A stretch of DNA of 30,083 nucleotides from Actinomycetota bacterium (GCA_020636905.1 JACJWX010000019.1:1-30083); one strand, 5' to 3'. Positions 1-7,820 are shown, numbered from the stretch's first letter. Numbers and translations are program-made. The notes: a model not told the origin generated them from the sequence alone.

Positions 1-67
1 TCGCGGTGACCTCTTCCTGCTCCACGGCCTGCACCAGCACGCGGTCCCCAAGTGGCTTGAGGTTCAC
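1..67 (-). CDS. groES: Co-chaperonin GroES, N-terminal fragment (cut by window edge)
   Basis: The minus strand reads V-N-L-K-P-L-G-D-R-V-L-V-Q, the standard opening of 10-kDa co-chaperonins, followed by an acidic E-Q-E-E stretch before the left edge. GroES caps the GroEL chamber during ATP-driven protein folding in the cytoplasm. An in-frame ATG lies 12 nt upstream (77-79), but it overlaps GGAGG at 72-76, which is placed correctly as ribosome binding site for the GTG at 65-67, so the GTG is preferred. A CIRCE operator lies about 55 bp upstream, which strongly supports the assignment. Only 22 codons are visible; whether groEL follows cannot be seen. Confidence 0.88.
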   Translation of the reverse strand, partial: MNLKPLGDRVLVQAVEQEEVTA

Positions 68-120
68 AGCACCCTCCATACGGATCGGATTCCTCTCGAA
101 ACCCGGGCCCATCGCCCGGG

Positions 121-147
121 TTGGCACTCTCACTCGTCGAGTGCCAA
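121..147. promoter_or_regulatory. CIRCE operator (HrcA binding site) of groES
   Basis: A perfect 9-bp inverted repeat, TTGGCACTC at 121-129 and GAGTGCCAA at 139-147, is separated by exactly 9 bp. This is the CIRCE arrangement (TTAGCACTC-N9-GAGTGCTAA) with one symmetrical base change per arm. In this family the HrcA repressor binds it and shuts off groES/groEL until heat or misfolded protein titrates GroEL. It sits just upstream of the leftward groES start. Confidence 0.95.
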
Positions 148-226
148 CGGCACGTTACCTGACCGAATCTCGGGATGCCAGGGTCCGTGTCCGGCGGCGC
201 CCGGACCGGTGTGACAATCTGAGCCG

Positions 227-727
227 ATGCCACTCAACCTTCGCCCGATCGTCGTCGACGATCTCCCCGCATTGCTCGAGTTGAACCAGCGGTTCGTGCC
301 GATGGTGGGCGGGCTCGACGCTGACCGCATGCGGTGGCTGTTCGACGCCGCCTCGTGGACCTGCACCACGCCGGACCTGGACGGGTTCATGATCGTGCTC
401 CCTCCTGGCATCGCCTACGGGAGTCCCAACTACCGCTGGATCGACGCGCGGTGGAGCGACTACGCCTACATCGACCGGATCGCCGTCGACGACACCGTCC
501 AGCGCCGGGGCCTCGGACGCGCGATGTACGAACGCCTCTTCGCCGACTGCGCGGCGGCAGGGATCGGCCGTGTGACGTGCGAGGTGAACGTCCGGCCGAG
601 CAATCCACGGTCGCTGGCGTTTCACGAGCGACTCGGGTTCACGCGAACCGGGGTCCGCAGCGACGGTCCCGAGGGGGTCACCGTGGCGATCCTCAGCCGA
701 AGGGTTGCCCCCGGCTACTCCTCGTGA
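227..727 (+). CDS. GNAT-family N-acetyltransferase
   Basis: This 166-residue protein has the length and layout of a single-domain GNAT enzyme, which transfers acetyl from acetyl-CoA to an amine. After strand beta4 (Y-I-D-R-I-A-V) comes motif A, R-R-G-L-G-R-A at about residues 93-99, the pyrophosphate-binding loop. The later N-P-R-S-L-A-F-H-E-R-L-G-F at about 126-138 is the usual motif B with the conserved asparagine and phenylalanine. The substrate cannot be told from sequence. The gene reads away from groES and overlaps the 3' end of the convergent rimK-like gene by 13 bp. No clear Shine-Dalgarno site precedes the ATG. Confidence 0.85.
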   Translation: MPLNLRPIVVDDLPALLELNQRFVPMVGGLDADRMRWLFDAASWTCTTPDLDGFMIVLPPGIAYGSPNYRWIDARWSDYAYIDRIAVDDTVQRRGLGRAMYERLFADCAAAGIGRVTCEVNVRPSNPRSLAFHERLGFTRTGVRSDGPEGVTVAILSRRVAPGYSS

Positions 728-1905
728 ATGGGGTGCTTCGGAAGCTTCTTCACGCGAGGGCGACGTTTCTTGCGCGCCGGGATCATCGAGCGCATCTCCT
801 CGAGCTTCCCGAAGCAGAGCAGCCGGTCGTCCGGTTCCAGCACCGTCTTGAGACCGGGATTCGGGATGACACGGGCGCCCCGGTTCAGGGTCAGCACCGT
901 GATGTCGCGTTCCCGGAGCCCTGACGTCTCGAGGGTCTTGCCCACGATGTCCGCGTCGCCGTGGACGACCAGATCGGCGACGCCGTAGCCGGTCGAGACC
1001 GAGAGCCGCTGGTGGACGTCGATCTGCGGGAACGCCACCTGGTTCGCGATGTAGTCGATGATCGCGCCGGCCACGTCGAGCTTGGTGGCGGTTTCGATGC
1101 CCTCGAGGCCCGGCGAGGAGTTGACCTCCATCACGAGCGGTCCGTCGTTGCTCTCGAGCATGTCGACGCCGGCCACCCGCAGGCCCATGATCTGGGCGGT
1201 TCGCACGGCGACGTCCTGGAACTCCTCGTCGAGCTGGACGGCCTCGACCGACCCGCCCCGGTGCACGTTGCTGCGGAACTCGTCGCCGCTCGCGACACGG
1301 CGCATCGCCGCGACCACACGGTCGCCGACCACCAGCGCGCGGATGTCGCGTCCCTTGCTCTCGGCCACGAATCGCTGGATGAGCACGTTCTGACGCGTGG
1401 AGTGCAGGGTCTCGATGATGGCCTCGGCCACCTTCAGCTCCGGGGCCAGGATGACGCCGATGCCCTGGGTGCCCTCGAGCAGCTTGATGACCACCGGCGC
1501 CCCGCCCACGCGTTCGATGGCGGGGATCACGTCGGCCCGATCGCGGACGAACGTGGTGGGCGGCATGGGGATGCCGTGCCGGCTGAGGATCTGGGTGGCC
1601 CGCAGCTTGTCGCGCGAGTTGACGATGCCCGCCGCCGAGTTCGGCGTGTACACGTCCATCTGTTCGAACTGCCGCACCACGGCGGTCCCGAAGTACGTGA
1701 TCGACGCGCCGATGCGCGGGATGATCGCGTCGTAGTCCGACAGGCGCCTGCCGCGGAACTGGAGGTCGGGCTCGTCACCCGACAGGTCGATCGCGAACCG
1801 GAGCGTGTTGAGCACCTTCACCGCGTGACCGCGGTCCTGTGCCGCCGTCCGGAGCCGCTGCGTGCTGTAGCAGCGGGGCGCCCGCGAGAGGATCGCGAGT
1901 TTCAT
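715..1905 (-). CDS. rimK: RimK-family ATP-grasp ligase with C-terminal RCK_C (TrkA-C) domain
   Basis: Residues 1-295 form a RimK-type ATP-grasp ligase. K141, the loop E-G-T-Q-G-I-G (144-150), D248, E260 and N262 (M-E-V-N-S-S-P-G) are the expected ATP/Mg2+ positions. RimK adds glutamates to the C-terminus of ribosomal protein S6 in Proteobacteria; relatives ligate other amino acids. Residues about 300-375 (G-Y-G-V-A-D, G-K-T-L, R-V-I-P-N-P, D-R-L-L-C-F-G) match the RCK_C ligand-binding domain of K+ channels, which E. coli RimK (about 300 aa) lacks. A basic tail with three KK/KKR clusters ends the protein. A divergent RimB-like protease gene starts 26 bp away and is followed by an M14 deacylase, so the three probably act in one modification pathway. 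The target may not be S6. Confidence 0.85.
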   Translation of the reverse strand: MKLAILSRAPRCYSTQRLRTAAQDRGHAVKVLNTLRFAIDLSGDEPDLQFRGRRLSDYDAIIPRIGASITYFGTAVVRQFEQMDVYTPNSAAGIVNSRDKLRATQILSRHGIPMPPTTFVRDRADVIPAIERVGGAPVVIKLLEGTQGIGVILAPELKVAEAIIETLHSTRQNVLIQRFVAESKGRDIRALVVGDRVVAAMRRVASGDEFRSNVHRGGSVEAVQLDEEFQDVAVRTAQIMGLRVAGVDMLESNDGPLVMEVNSSPGLEGIETATKLDVAGAIIDYIANQVAFPQIDVHQRLSVSTGYGVADLVVHGDADIVGKTLETSGLRERDITVLTLNRGARVIPNPGLKTVLEPDDRLLCFGKLEEMRSMIPARKKRRPRVKKLPKHPIHEE

Positions 1906-1931
1906 CGGCCGTCCCTGCTTTGATTCCGGAC

Positions 1932-2420
1932 GTGACGAACAGCGATCCGATCATCGTGGCGGGATGGCGCGAGTGGGTGAGCCTGCCGGAACTCGGGGTC
2001 CCGTGGATCAAGGCCAAGCTCGACACCGGGGCCCGCTCCTCGGCCATTCACGCGTTCGACCTCTCCACACACGAGCGCGACGGTAGCACCTGGGTCACGT
2101 TCTCCATCCATCCGTGGCAACGGTCTGACGCCGACCCCGTGGAGGCCACGCTCCCGGTCCTCGACCGCCGCAGCGTCCGAAGTTCGTCCGGGCATCAGGA
2201 GGAACGCCTGGTCGTCCCGATGCAGGTCCGCCTCGTCGACCGCACCATCGTCACCGAAATGACGCTCAGTCGCCGCGACGAGATGGGGTTCCGGCTGCTG
2301 ATCGGGCGTGAGGGGCTGCGGCAGGGGTTCCTGGTTGACGCCGGGGGCTCGTACCGGGGACCGCGACCGAACCGCACCGTGCGCGCCCGCAACCGCGGAA
2401 CCCACGGCCCCACTGGCTGA
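1932..2420 (+). CDS. RimB-like retropepsin-type protease (ATP-dependent zinc protease family)
   Basis: The 162-residue product matches the short proteases linked to RimK genes (Pfam Zn_protease, COG4067). The hallmark is K-A-K-L-D-T-G-A-R-S-S at about residues 27-37, where D31-T-G-A is the aspartic (retropepsin-like) active site; the name zinc protease is historical. Later R-L-L-I-G-R-E at about residues 133-139 is the second conserved segment. In Pseudomonas RimB trims the glutamate tails RimK adds, so a counter-acting role is likely here. The GTG at 1932 is chosen because an upstream in-frame ATG (1839) would overlap the divergent rimK-like gene by about 67 bp and adds a non-conserved leader. 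The arginine-rich C-terminal tail is not conserved. Confidence 0.82.
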   Translation: MTNSDPIIVAGWREWVSLPELGVPWIKAKLDTGARSSAIHAFDLSTHERDGSTWVTFSIHPWQRSDADPVEATLPVLDRRSVRSSSGHQEERLVVPMQVRLVDRTIVTEMTLSRRDEMGFRLLIGREGLRQGFLVDAGGSYRGPRPNRTVRARNRGTHGPTG

Positions 2421-2511
2421 CCGCCGGAGCGGTCGTCCGGTCGCACCGGGATCATCTGGAGGTCCGCGTCGCCAGCCCGGCGCCGGACGTGACCGGCGAA
2501 GGAGTGTCGCG

Positions 2512-3492
2512 ATGGCACGGGAGTCGTTCCCCATCGGCAGCGTGCGAATCCGCGCGGGCTCGACCCGGCGCCTTGAGCTGCCCGTCACCCGCCTGGTCAC
2601 CGGGGCCGAGGTGAGCCTGCCGGTTCAGGTCCTGCACGGCCGCGAGGAGGGCCCCACGGTCTGGGTCAGCGCGGCCATCCACGGCGACGAGGTCGTCGGG
2701 GTCGAGGTCATCCGCCAGGTCGTCTCCGGGCTCGACGCGCGCACGCTGCGGGGCACGCTCATCACCGTCCCGATCGTCAACATCATGGGCTTCACCGCGG
2801 GCGACCGCTATCTGCCCGACCGCCGCGACTTGAATCGGTCCTTCCCGGGCTCGGCACGCGGGTCCCTGGCGGCCCGCATCGCGCACTTACTGATGCGCGA
2901 GGTCGTCGACCGGTGCGACGCGGGCATCGATCTCCACACCGGTTCGGACCGTCGCTCGAACCTCCCCCAGATCCGGGCCGATCTCGACGATCCCCGCACC
3001 CGGGAGCTCTCCCGGGCCTTCGGCGCCCCGGTGATCGTCCACGCCGAGCTCCGCGACGGTTCGCTGCGCCACGCGGCCGCCGCGCAGGGCGCGACCATGC
3101 TGCTCTACGAGGGCGGCGAGAACTCCCGCTTCGACGAGTACGCCATCGACCCGGCCGTCGCCGGCGTCAGGCGTGTCCTGGCGGCGCTCGACATGGTCGA
3201 CGCCGACCCCGACGACACCCGCGAACCATCGGTGGAATGCCGTTCCGCAGGGTGGGTGCGCGCCCGGCGGACCGGCATCCTCCACACCGAGGTGCACCTG
3301 GGCGACCGCGTCACGCAGGGCCAACGGCTCGGCGCACTCGTCGACTCGTTCGGCACGACCCTCCGGCTCGTGCGCGCCGACCGGACCGGAGTCGTCATCG
3401 GCCGGAGCGAAGCGCCGCTCGTGAACTCGGGCGACGCGGTCGTCCACATCGCCGACGTGGCCGAGAAATCAGGTCCTGGGCAGTCCGTGTGA
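2512..3492 (+). CDS. Succinylglutamate desuccinylase/aspartoacylase-family M14 metallo-deacylase
   Basis: The 326-residue protein carries the zinc ligands of the AstE/AspA branch of M14: H57-G-D-E60 and H142 in D-L-H-T-G. It also has D-L-N-R-S-F-P-G (106-113), the substrate-carboxylate loop, and Y-E-G-G-E with the probable catalytic Glu at residue 200. A C-terminal beta domain follows from about residue 235. Family members hydrolyse N-acyl amino acids or amide-linked glutamates. GAAGGAG at 2498-2504 lies 7 nt before the ATG. The gene lies 91 bp after the RimB-like gene; with the neighbouring RimK-like ligase it suggests a ligate/trim cycle, though its true substrate is unknown. The 3' end overlaps the convergent zinc-ribbon gene by 24 bp. 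Confidence 0.85.
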   Translation: MARESFPIGSVRIRAGSTRRLELPVTRLVTGAEVSLPVQVLHGREEGPTVWVSAAIHGDEVVGVEVIRQVVSGLDARTLRGTLITVPIVNIMGFTAGDRYLPDRRDLNRSFPGSARGSLAARIAHLLMREVVDRCDAGIDLHTGSDRRSNLPQIRADLDDPRTRELSRAFGAPVIVHAELRDGSLRHAAAAQGATMLLYEGGENSRFDEYAIDPAVAGVRRVLAALDMVDADPDDTREPSVECRSAGWVRARRTGILHTEVHLGDRVTQGQRLGALVDSFGTTLRLVRADRTGVVIGRSEAPLVNSGDAVVHIADVAEKSGPGQSV

Positions 3493-3813
3493 TGCGGCCT
3501 CGCTGAAGGCCGCCGCCGGGTCGGCGCCCTCCGCGACGAACACCCACCAGCGATAGAACCCGTCACGCCGGTCGGTGGTGATGCCGAGGCGCTCCAGCAG
3601 CGGCTCGTCGGGAGCCAGCCGGAACAGCCCATCAGCCACGAGCCGGGCATCGGGTGTCTCGATGGTCCACGACTCGGATGCCGCGGCGACCGCCGTGGGC
3701 GGGTCTTCGGTGCCGCCGGCGAAGCGCGCCCCGCACGACGGGCAGCGCGCCGCGGCGATCTCGGCGCCCTCCGCGGCCCGGCCATGGCACAACGGGCAGG
3801 TCAGCTCGGCCAC
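3469..3813 (-). CDS. Zinc-ribbon protein of unknown function
   Basis: This 114-residue protein begins V-A-E-L-T-C-P-L-C-H and continues to C-P-S-C-G at about residues 26-30, giving two CxxC knuckles that should bind one zinc. The remaining part is acidic and ends in a conserved-looking F-Y-R-W-W-V-F segment; no catalytic motif is seen. The GTG at 3813 starts five nucleotides after the stop of the membrane protein gene, so it is the last gene of the rph-rdgB operon. It could be a nucleic-acid-binding or assembly factor, but nothing in the sequence shows this. Confidence 0.7.
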   Translation of the reverse strand: MAELTCPLCHGRAAEGAEIAAARCPSCGARFAGGTEDPPTAVAAASESWTIETPDARLVADGLFRLAPDEPLLERLGITTDRRDGFYRWWVFVAEGADPAAAFSEAASHGLPRT

Positions 3814-3818
3814 CGCGG

Positions 3819-4529
3819 TCAGGCCAGGACGGCGATCGCCAGCGTCGCGGCGGTGACGAGCACGGCGATGATCGGGCCGGTGGTGATGCCGCGCCCGCCG
3901 GCCAGTCGCCACACCACGAGTCCCACCGCGATTCCCGCCGCACCGGAGACGAGGGCGAGGATCACCTGTACCGGTTCCAGAACGCCACGGGCGAAGGCGA
4001 CGCCCGCGAGGACCGTCGTGAGCAGACACCCGAAGAACACCGTGTCGAGGCCTTCGGCGTGGCCGCCCCGCAGGCGCATGCCCTCGTCGCTCATCCACCC
4101 CGCGAACACCAGGTTCCAGATCACGAACACCAGCAACCCGAGCGAGCGGTCGGACTCGCCGAACCACTGCGCCAGCTCCGCGACGGCCGTGATTCCCGCG
4201 GCGACGGCGGCGCTGAGCATGATGGGAACCGAGACCTGCATCGCGTCGCGCTGCTGCTCGTCCAGGGTGCCGCTCACGGTGGCCACACGCGGGACGAGCA
4301 CGCGTCCGGACTCGGCGAGCTTCCGCTGCAGCCACCACAGGCCACCGGCCACCAGCAGCCCGAGTCCGCCACCCAGAATCAGGCTGGGACGCCAGGCTTG
4401 CGCCGGATTGTCCCCCGAGATCCGCATGATGTTGTAGACCACGAGCCAACCGACGACCACGGCCATGACGACTCGCGATACGACTCGCCCGGCGGGCGCC
4501 TCGGTCGACCGGTGGTCCTGATTGGTCAT
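3819..4529 (-). CDS. Integral membrane protein of unknown function
   Basis: The 236-residue product has about six hydrophobic segments: residues about 17-36, 47-65, 100-120, 130-147, 165-185 and 190-235 (possibly two). A short hydrophilic N-terminus precedes them and a charged loop with a Q-R-D pattern (about 90-97) separates helices two and three. I do not recognise the family. The start ATG overlaps the rdgB stop by 4 bp (ATGA), so it is translationally coupled in the rph-rdgB operon. No signal peptide or enzymatic motif is visible. Confidence 0.75.
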   Translation of the reverse strand: MTNQDHRSTEAPAGRVVSRVVMAVVVGWLVVYNIMRISGDNPAQAWRPSLILGGGLGLLVAGGLWWLQRKLAESGRVLVPRVATVSGTLDEQQRDAMQVSVPIMLSAAVAAGITAVAELAQWFGESDRSLGLLVFVIWNLVFAGWMSDEGMRLRGGHAEGLDTVFFGCLLTTVLAGVAFARGVLEPVQVILALVSGAAGIAVGLVVWRLAGGRGITTGPIIAVLVTAATLAIAVLA

Positions 4530-5101
4530 GCAGCCTCGCTCATGGCGCGGTTGAGCATCCGGGCGGCGCGCCCTCGATGCGACATGGCGTTCTTCTCGTC
4601 AGGGGTCATCTCCGCCATGGTACGGCCGACGCCGTCGATGATGAACACCGGGTCGTAACCGAAGCCGTGATCGCCCGACGGTTCGGTGGCGATCCGCCCC
4701 GGAAGCACCCCGCACCCGATCCGCTGTTCCCCGCCGCTCGAGAGGGCGACGAGCACGCACACGAACGCGGCGCGCCGGTCGTCGACACCGTCCAGCTCGG
4801 TGAGGAGCAGGCGGTTGTTCGACTCGTAGGTGGCATCCGGCCCCGAGTAGCGCGCGCTGTAGACGCCCGGGCGTCCCCCGAGCGCCGACACCGACAGTCC
4901 GGTGTCGTCGGCGATCACCCATGGCGTGTCGGGGATCATGTCGCGGAGCGCCCATGCTTTGATGAACGCGTTCTGGAGCAGCGTGGTGCCGGTCTCCTCG
5001 GGGTCGAACCCGTCGGGAGCCCGCTCCAGCTCCAGGCCGTCCAACAGCGGCTCGAGTTCCTGCGCCTTGTGGAGGTTGCCGGTGGCCAGGACGGCCTTCA
5101 T
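4526..5101 (-). CDS. rdgB: XTP/dITP diphosphatase (RdgB/HAM1 family)
   Basis: At 191 residues it has the usual length for the enzyme that hydrolyses XTP, dITP and ITP to monophosphates, keeping deaminated purines out of nucleic acids. Conserved blocks are A-T-G-N-L-H-K at 6-12, E-E-T-G-T-T at 35-40, the metal-binding A-D-D-T-G-L at 64-69 followed by G-R-P-G-V-Y-S-A-R, G-F-G-Y-D-P-V-F at 146-153, and S-H-R-G-R-A at 174-179. It overlaps rph by 4 bp and the membrane protein gene by 4 bp. The rph-rdgB pairing is common in actinobacteria. Confidence 0.96.
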   Translation of the reverse strand: MKAVLATGNLHKAQELEPLLDGLELERAPDGFDPEETGTTLLQNAFIKAWALRDMIPDTPWVIADDTGLSVSALGGRPGVYSARYSGPDATYESNNRLLLTELDGVDDRRAAFVCVLVALSSGGEQRIGCGVLPGRIATEPSGDHGFGYDPVFIIDGVGRTMAEMTPDEKNAMSHRGRAARMLNRAMSEAA

Positions 5102-5838
5102 GCGAGGGCGGCTTCCTGCACCTCACGAAGCTGGGCGATGCCGGCCTGGGCGACCTCCAGCAGCGCATTCATGGTGTCGCGACTGAAAGCCACACGCTCC
5201 GCGGTGGCCTGCACCTCGATGAGGTTGTCGTCCGCCGTCATCACGATGTTCACGTCGGCGTCGGCCGCGACGTCTTCGAGATAGCAGGGGTCGAGCCGCG
5301 GGACGCCGTCGATGATCGCCACGCTCACCGCGGCCACTCCCTGGCTGACCGGGCTCGCCTCGAGTTCACCGGAGGCCACCAGGTCGCGCATGGCCAGCTG
5401 CAGCGCCACGTACGCGCCGCAGATGCTCGCGCAGCGCGTGCCCGCGTCGGCCGTGAGCACGTCGCAGTCGAGCCAGACCGTGCGCTCGCCGAGCGCCGCC
5501 ATGTCGACCACCGCGCGGAGCGAGCGGCCGATCAGCCGCTGGATCTCCTGCGAGCGCCCGTCGAGTTTTCCCCGGCTGACGTCGCGCGTGCGGCGTTCAC
5601 TGGTCGAGGCGGGCAGCATCCCGTACTCGGCGGTGACCCAGCCCTCGCCGGTGCCCCGCCGCCAGCGCGGCACGTCGTTCTCGACCGACGCCGTGCAGAT
5701 GACGCGCGTCCCCCCGGCCTCGATCAGCGCGCTGCCACTTGCGGTGGGAACGAATCCCGGCGTGATCTTCACCGGCCGGAGCGCATCGACCGTGCGCCCG
5801 TCGGGCCGTTCCGGGATTGATGTGGCGGTTGCGGTCAC
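5098..5838 (-). CDS. rph: Ribonuclease PH
   Basis: The 246-residue protein is full length for RNase PH, the phosphorolytic 3'-5' exoribonuclease that trims tRNA precursors. It shows R-P-D-G-R at about 11-15, V-I-C-T-A-S-V-E, the G-W-V-T-A-E-Y-G-M-L-P block, R-S-L-R-A-V-V-D, the catalytic D-C-D-V-L-T-A-D-A-G-T-R-C segment, and Q-G-V-A-A-V-S-V-A-I. The start is a GTG at 5836-5838. No Shine-Dalgarno site precedes it; instead TATCCT ends 7 nt upstream, suggesting a leaderless message. It is the first gene of a four-gene minus-strand operon. Confidence 0.97.
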   Translation of the reverse strand: MTATATSIPERPDGRTVDALRPVKITPGFVPTASGSALIEAGGTRVICTASVENDVPRWRRGTGEGWVTAEYGMLPASTSERRTRDVSRGKLDGRSQEIQRLIGRSLRAVVDMAALGERTVWLDCDVLTADAGTRCASICGAYVALQLAMRDLVASGELEASPVSQGVAAVSVAIIDGVPRLDPCYLEDVAADADVNIVMTADDNLIEVQATAERVAFSRDTMNALLEVAQAGIAQLREVQEAALA

Positions 5839-5845
5839 CGCGCGG

Positions 5846-5851
5846 AGGATA
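5846..5851 (-). promoter_or_regulatory. Putative -10 hexamer of the rph operon (leaderless)
   Basis: Read on the minus strand this is TATCCT, a match to TANNNT, ending 7 nt before the rph GTG. That spacing puts the first transcribed base at the start codon. No Shine-Dalgarno site is present. No good -35 box was seen. Confidence 0.5.
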
Positions 5852-5894
5852 CCCCCGGGGTTCCGACGTCACGCGGCCGGCGGGCATCCGTGGC

Positions 5895-5900
5895 TAGGAT
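5895..5900 (+). promoter_or_regulatory. Putative -10 hexamer of the sirtuin gene (leaderless)
   Basis: TAGGAT ends 6 nt before the GTG start of the sirtuin gene, in a short divergent intergenic region shared with rph. There is no Shine-Dalgarno site, so transcription probably begins at the start codon. Confidence 0.5.
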
Positions 5901-5906
5901 GGCCCC

Positions 5907-6674
5907 GTGTCCCACACCGCACGCGACCTCGCCGAACTGCTCGCAGGGGCGGAGCACGCCATCGTCCTGACCGGGGCCGGCGTCTCGACCGAGAGCGGAA
6001 TCCCCGACTTCCGTTCTGCGGGCGGGCTGTGGGAGGAGTACGACCCCATGGAAGTGGCGTCGATGGCCACGTTCATGAGCAACCCGGAACGCTTCTGGAG
6101 GTTCCACCGGCCCAGGATCGACATGCTCGGCAGCGTCGAACCCAACGCCGCGCACCACGCCATCGCCGAACTCCAGCGGATGGGCGTGGTGCACGAGCTC
6201 ATCACCCAGAACATCGACCGCCTCCATGCCCGCGCCGGGAGCGAGGGCGCCATCGAAGTCCACGGCTCGCTGTCGCACGGGCGGTGCCTGCGCTGCGAGC
6301 ACCGCGTGACGCTCGAGGAACTGTGCGCCCTGGCCGACGCGGCCGACGACGGTGTGCCCCGCTGCGAGAAATGCGGTTTCCAGCTCAAGAGCGGCGTCAT
6401 CATGTTCGGCGAGCCCATGCCGGAGGCCGAGATCAACGCGGCCTACCTCGCGGCCGACCGCGCCGACGTGGTGCTGGTGGTGGGGTCGTCACTGCAGGTC
6501 GCGCCGGTGAGCGGGTTGCCCGGGCTCGTCATCGGGCGGGGTGGTCAACTTGCGATTCTCACCGAGAGCGAAACGCCCTGGGACGACCGCTGCTCCATCC
6601 GGCTGCATGGGCGTGCCGGAGCCGTTCTCACCGAGACCGTGAGTTTCCTCCAGGACGGTTCCTCCAGGGATTGA
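5907..6674 (+). CDS. NAD-dependent protein deacylase, Sir2 family (sirtuin)
   Basis: The 255-residue protein contains all core sirtuin motifs: G-A-G-V-S at 23-27, G-I-P-D-F-R at 31-36, Q-N-I-D at 101-104, and catalytic H119 in E-V-H-G. It also has a four-Cys zinc site (C127, C130, C153, C156) and G-S-S at 193-195 for NAD+ ribose binding. It removes acetyl or other acyl groups from lysines using NAD+. The acyl preference cannot be assigned. It reads divergently from rph with a 68-bp gap. A GNAT acetyltransferase lies in the window, but linkage is too loose to pair them. Confidence 0.95.
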   Translation: MSHTARDLAELLAGAEHAIVLTGAGVSTESGIPDFRSAGGLWEEYDPMEVASMATFMSNPERFWRFHRPRIDMLGSVEPNAAHHAIAELQRMGVVHELITQNIDRLHARAGSEGAIEVHGSLSHGRCLRCEHRVTLEELCALADAADDGVPRCEKCGFQLKSGVIMFGEPMPEAEINAAYLAADRADVVLVVGSSLQVAPVSGLPGLVIGRGGQLAILTESETPWDDRCSIRLHGRAGAVLTETVSFLQDGSSRD

Positions 6675-6698
6675 GGACCGAACCGCGTCGGCCGATGA

Positions 6699-7820
6699 AT
6701 GGCTGACGTGATGATCCTCCGCGAACTCCCCACGCGTCTGGCCGAGCTGTCCCGCTCCGATCTCCAGCGCAGCACCGCCGCGGCCATCGGTGTGGGCATG
6801 GGGCTGGTCGCGCTGGCGGTGGCATGGTTCCTCGCGGAGGGGACCGGACGACTCGCCACACTCGCGATCGCCGCGGCGCTGATCGCGGCCCAGCTCGCCG
6901 TCGTCGCGCGCCGGGAACCGGGCACCCTCGAATGGGCCAGCGTCATGCTGTTGCAGGCGGCCGTCCCGACCGTCGCGACGTTCGCGCTCGGCGACCACCT
7001 GCTGGTCCTCACCCCGGTGTGGATCGTGTACGCGGTCTGGGCGGCCCTCCTGTTCCCGATGCGGCTGGTGCTCGTCGCGACGGTCTGGAACGCGGCCGGC
7101 ATCGCCACCCCGTCGCTGCTGATGATCTACCGCGAGGGGATGGACCCCGTCGGCCCCGTGGCCTGCGGCGCGGTGACCATCGGTTCGATGCTCATGGCCG
7201 TCCTGTCGGTGCAGGTCCTCGCCGTCGCCCAGCGCCACTCCGAGGCGCGCTCGTACAACGAATCCCGCACCGATCCGATGACCGGGCTGTTCAACCGGCG
7301 TCACACCGACTCCGCGCTGCACGACGAGCTTCGCCTGGCCGAGCGGACCGGCAGGCCCTGCGGCGTGCTGCTCGTGGACATCGACCACTTCAAGTCCGTG
7401 AACGACACCCACGGTCACGCGGCCGGCGACGAGGTACTCACCACGGTCGCACGGCGGATCCTCGGCCGTGCGCGTTCGGGCGACATCCCCACGCGCTGGG
7501 GCGGCGAGGAGTTCATGCTCGTCGCGCGCGACATCCCGGACCACCGCGCCCTTGAATCGCTGGCCGAGGACGTCCGCGCGTCATGTGCCGGCACGGTCCG
7601 CGTGGCCAACGGCCGCACCATCTCGGTGACGGTTTCGGTCGGCGCCGCGCTGAGCGTCAACTTCCCGGCCACGACGGCCATCGTCGAAGCCGCCGACCGG
7701 TGCCTCTACGAGGCCAAGGCCGCCGGTCGTAACTGCACCCGCGTCGCCGGTGTGGCGCGCGCGCTCACCGATCCTTCAGCACCGCGACGAGCCGCGGGAA
7801 CCGGGGGCGCTCGCACCTGA
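6699..7820 (+). CDS. Membrane diguanylate cyclase (GGDEF domain)
   Basis: The 373-residue protein has five or six hydrophobic segments between residues 27 and 178 and a GGDEF domain from about 188 to 350. The active-site motif is G-G-E-E-F at 268-272, with D-I-D-H-F-K at 227-232 and D-P-M-T-G-L-F-N-R at 192-200. R-S-G-D at 259-262, five residues before the motif, is the inhibitory I-site for c-di-GMP feedback. It should therefore make c-di-GMP from two GTP at the membrane. It lies 24 bp after the sirtuin gene in the same direction. No clear Shine-Dalgarno site precedes the ATG at 6699, and an alternative ATG at 6711 is possible. No known sensor fold was recognised in the membrane part. Confidence 0.93.
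   Translation: MADVMILRELPTRLAELSRSDLQRSTAAAIGVGMGLVALAVAWFLAEGTGRLATLAIAAALIAAQLAVVARREPGTLEWASVMLLQAAVPTVATFALGDHLLVLTPVWIVYAVWAALLFPMRLVLVATVWNAAGIATPSLLMIYREGMDPVGPVACGAVTIGSMLMAVLSVQVLAVAQRHSEARSYNESRTDPMTGLFNRRHTDSALHDELRLAERTGRPCGVLLVDIDHFKSVNDTHGHAAGDEVLTTVARRILGRARSGDIPTRWGGEEFMLVARDIPDHRALESLAEDVRASCAGTVRVANGRTISVTVSVGAALSVNFPATTAIVEAADRCLYEAKAAGRNCTRVAGVARALTDPSAPRRAAGTGGART

Noticed and set aside
961..1923. 320-codon frame opposite the rimK-like gene
   Set aside because: Rich in Asp, His, Arg and Gly with no motif; a shadow of the ATP-grasp gene.
3654..4658. 334-codon plus-strand frame over the zinc-ribbon and membrane protein genes
   Set aside because: Crosses two tightly spaced minus-strand genes and shows no conserved motif.
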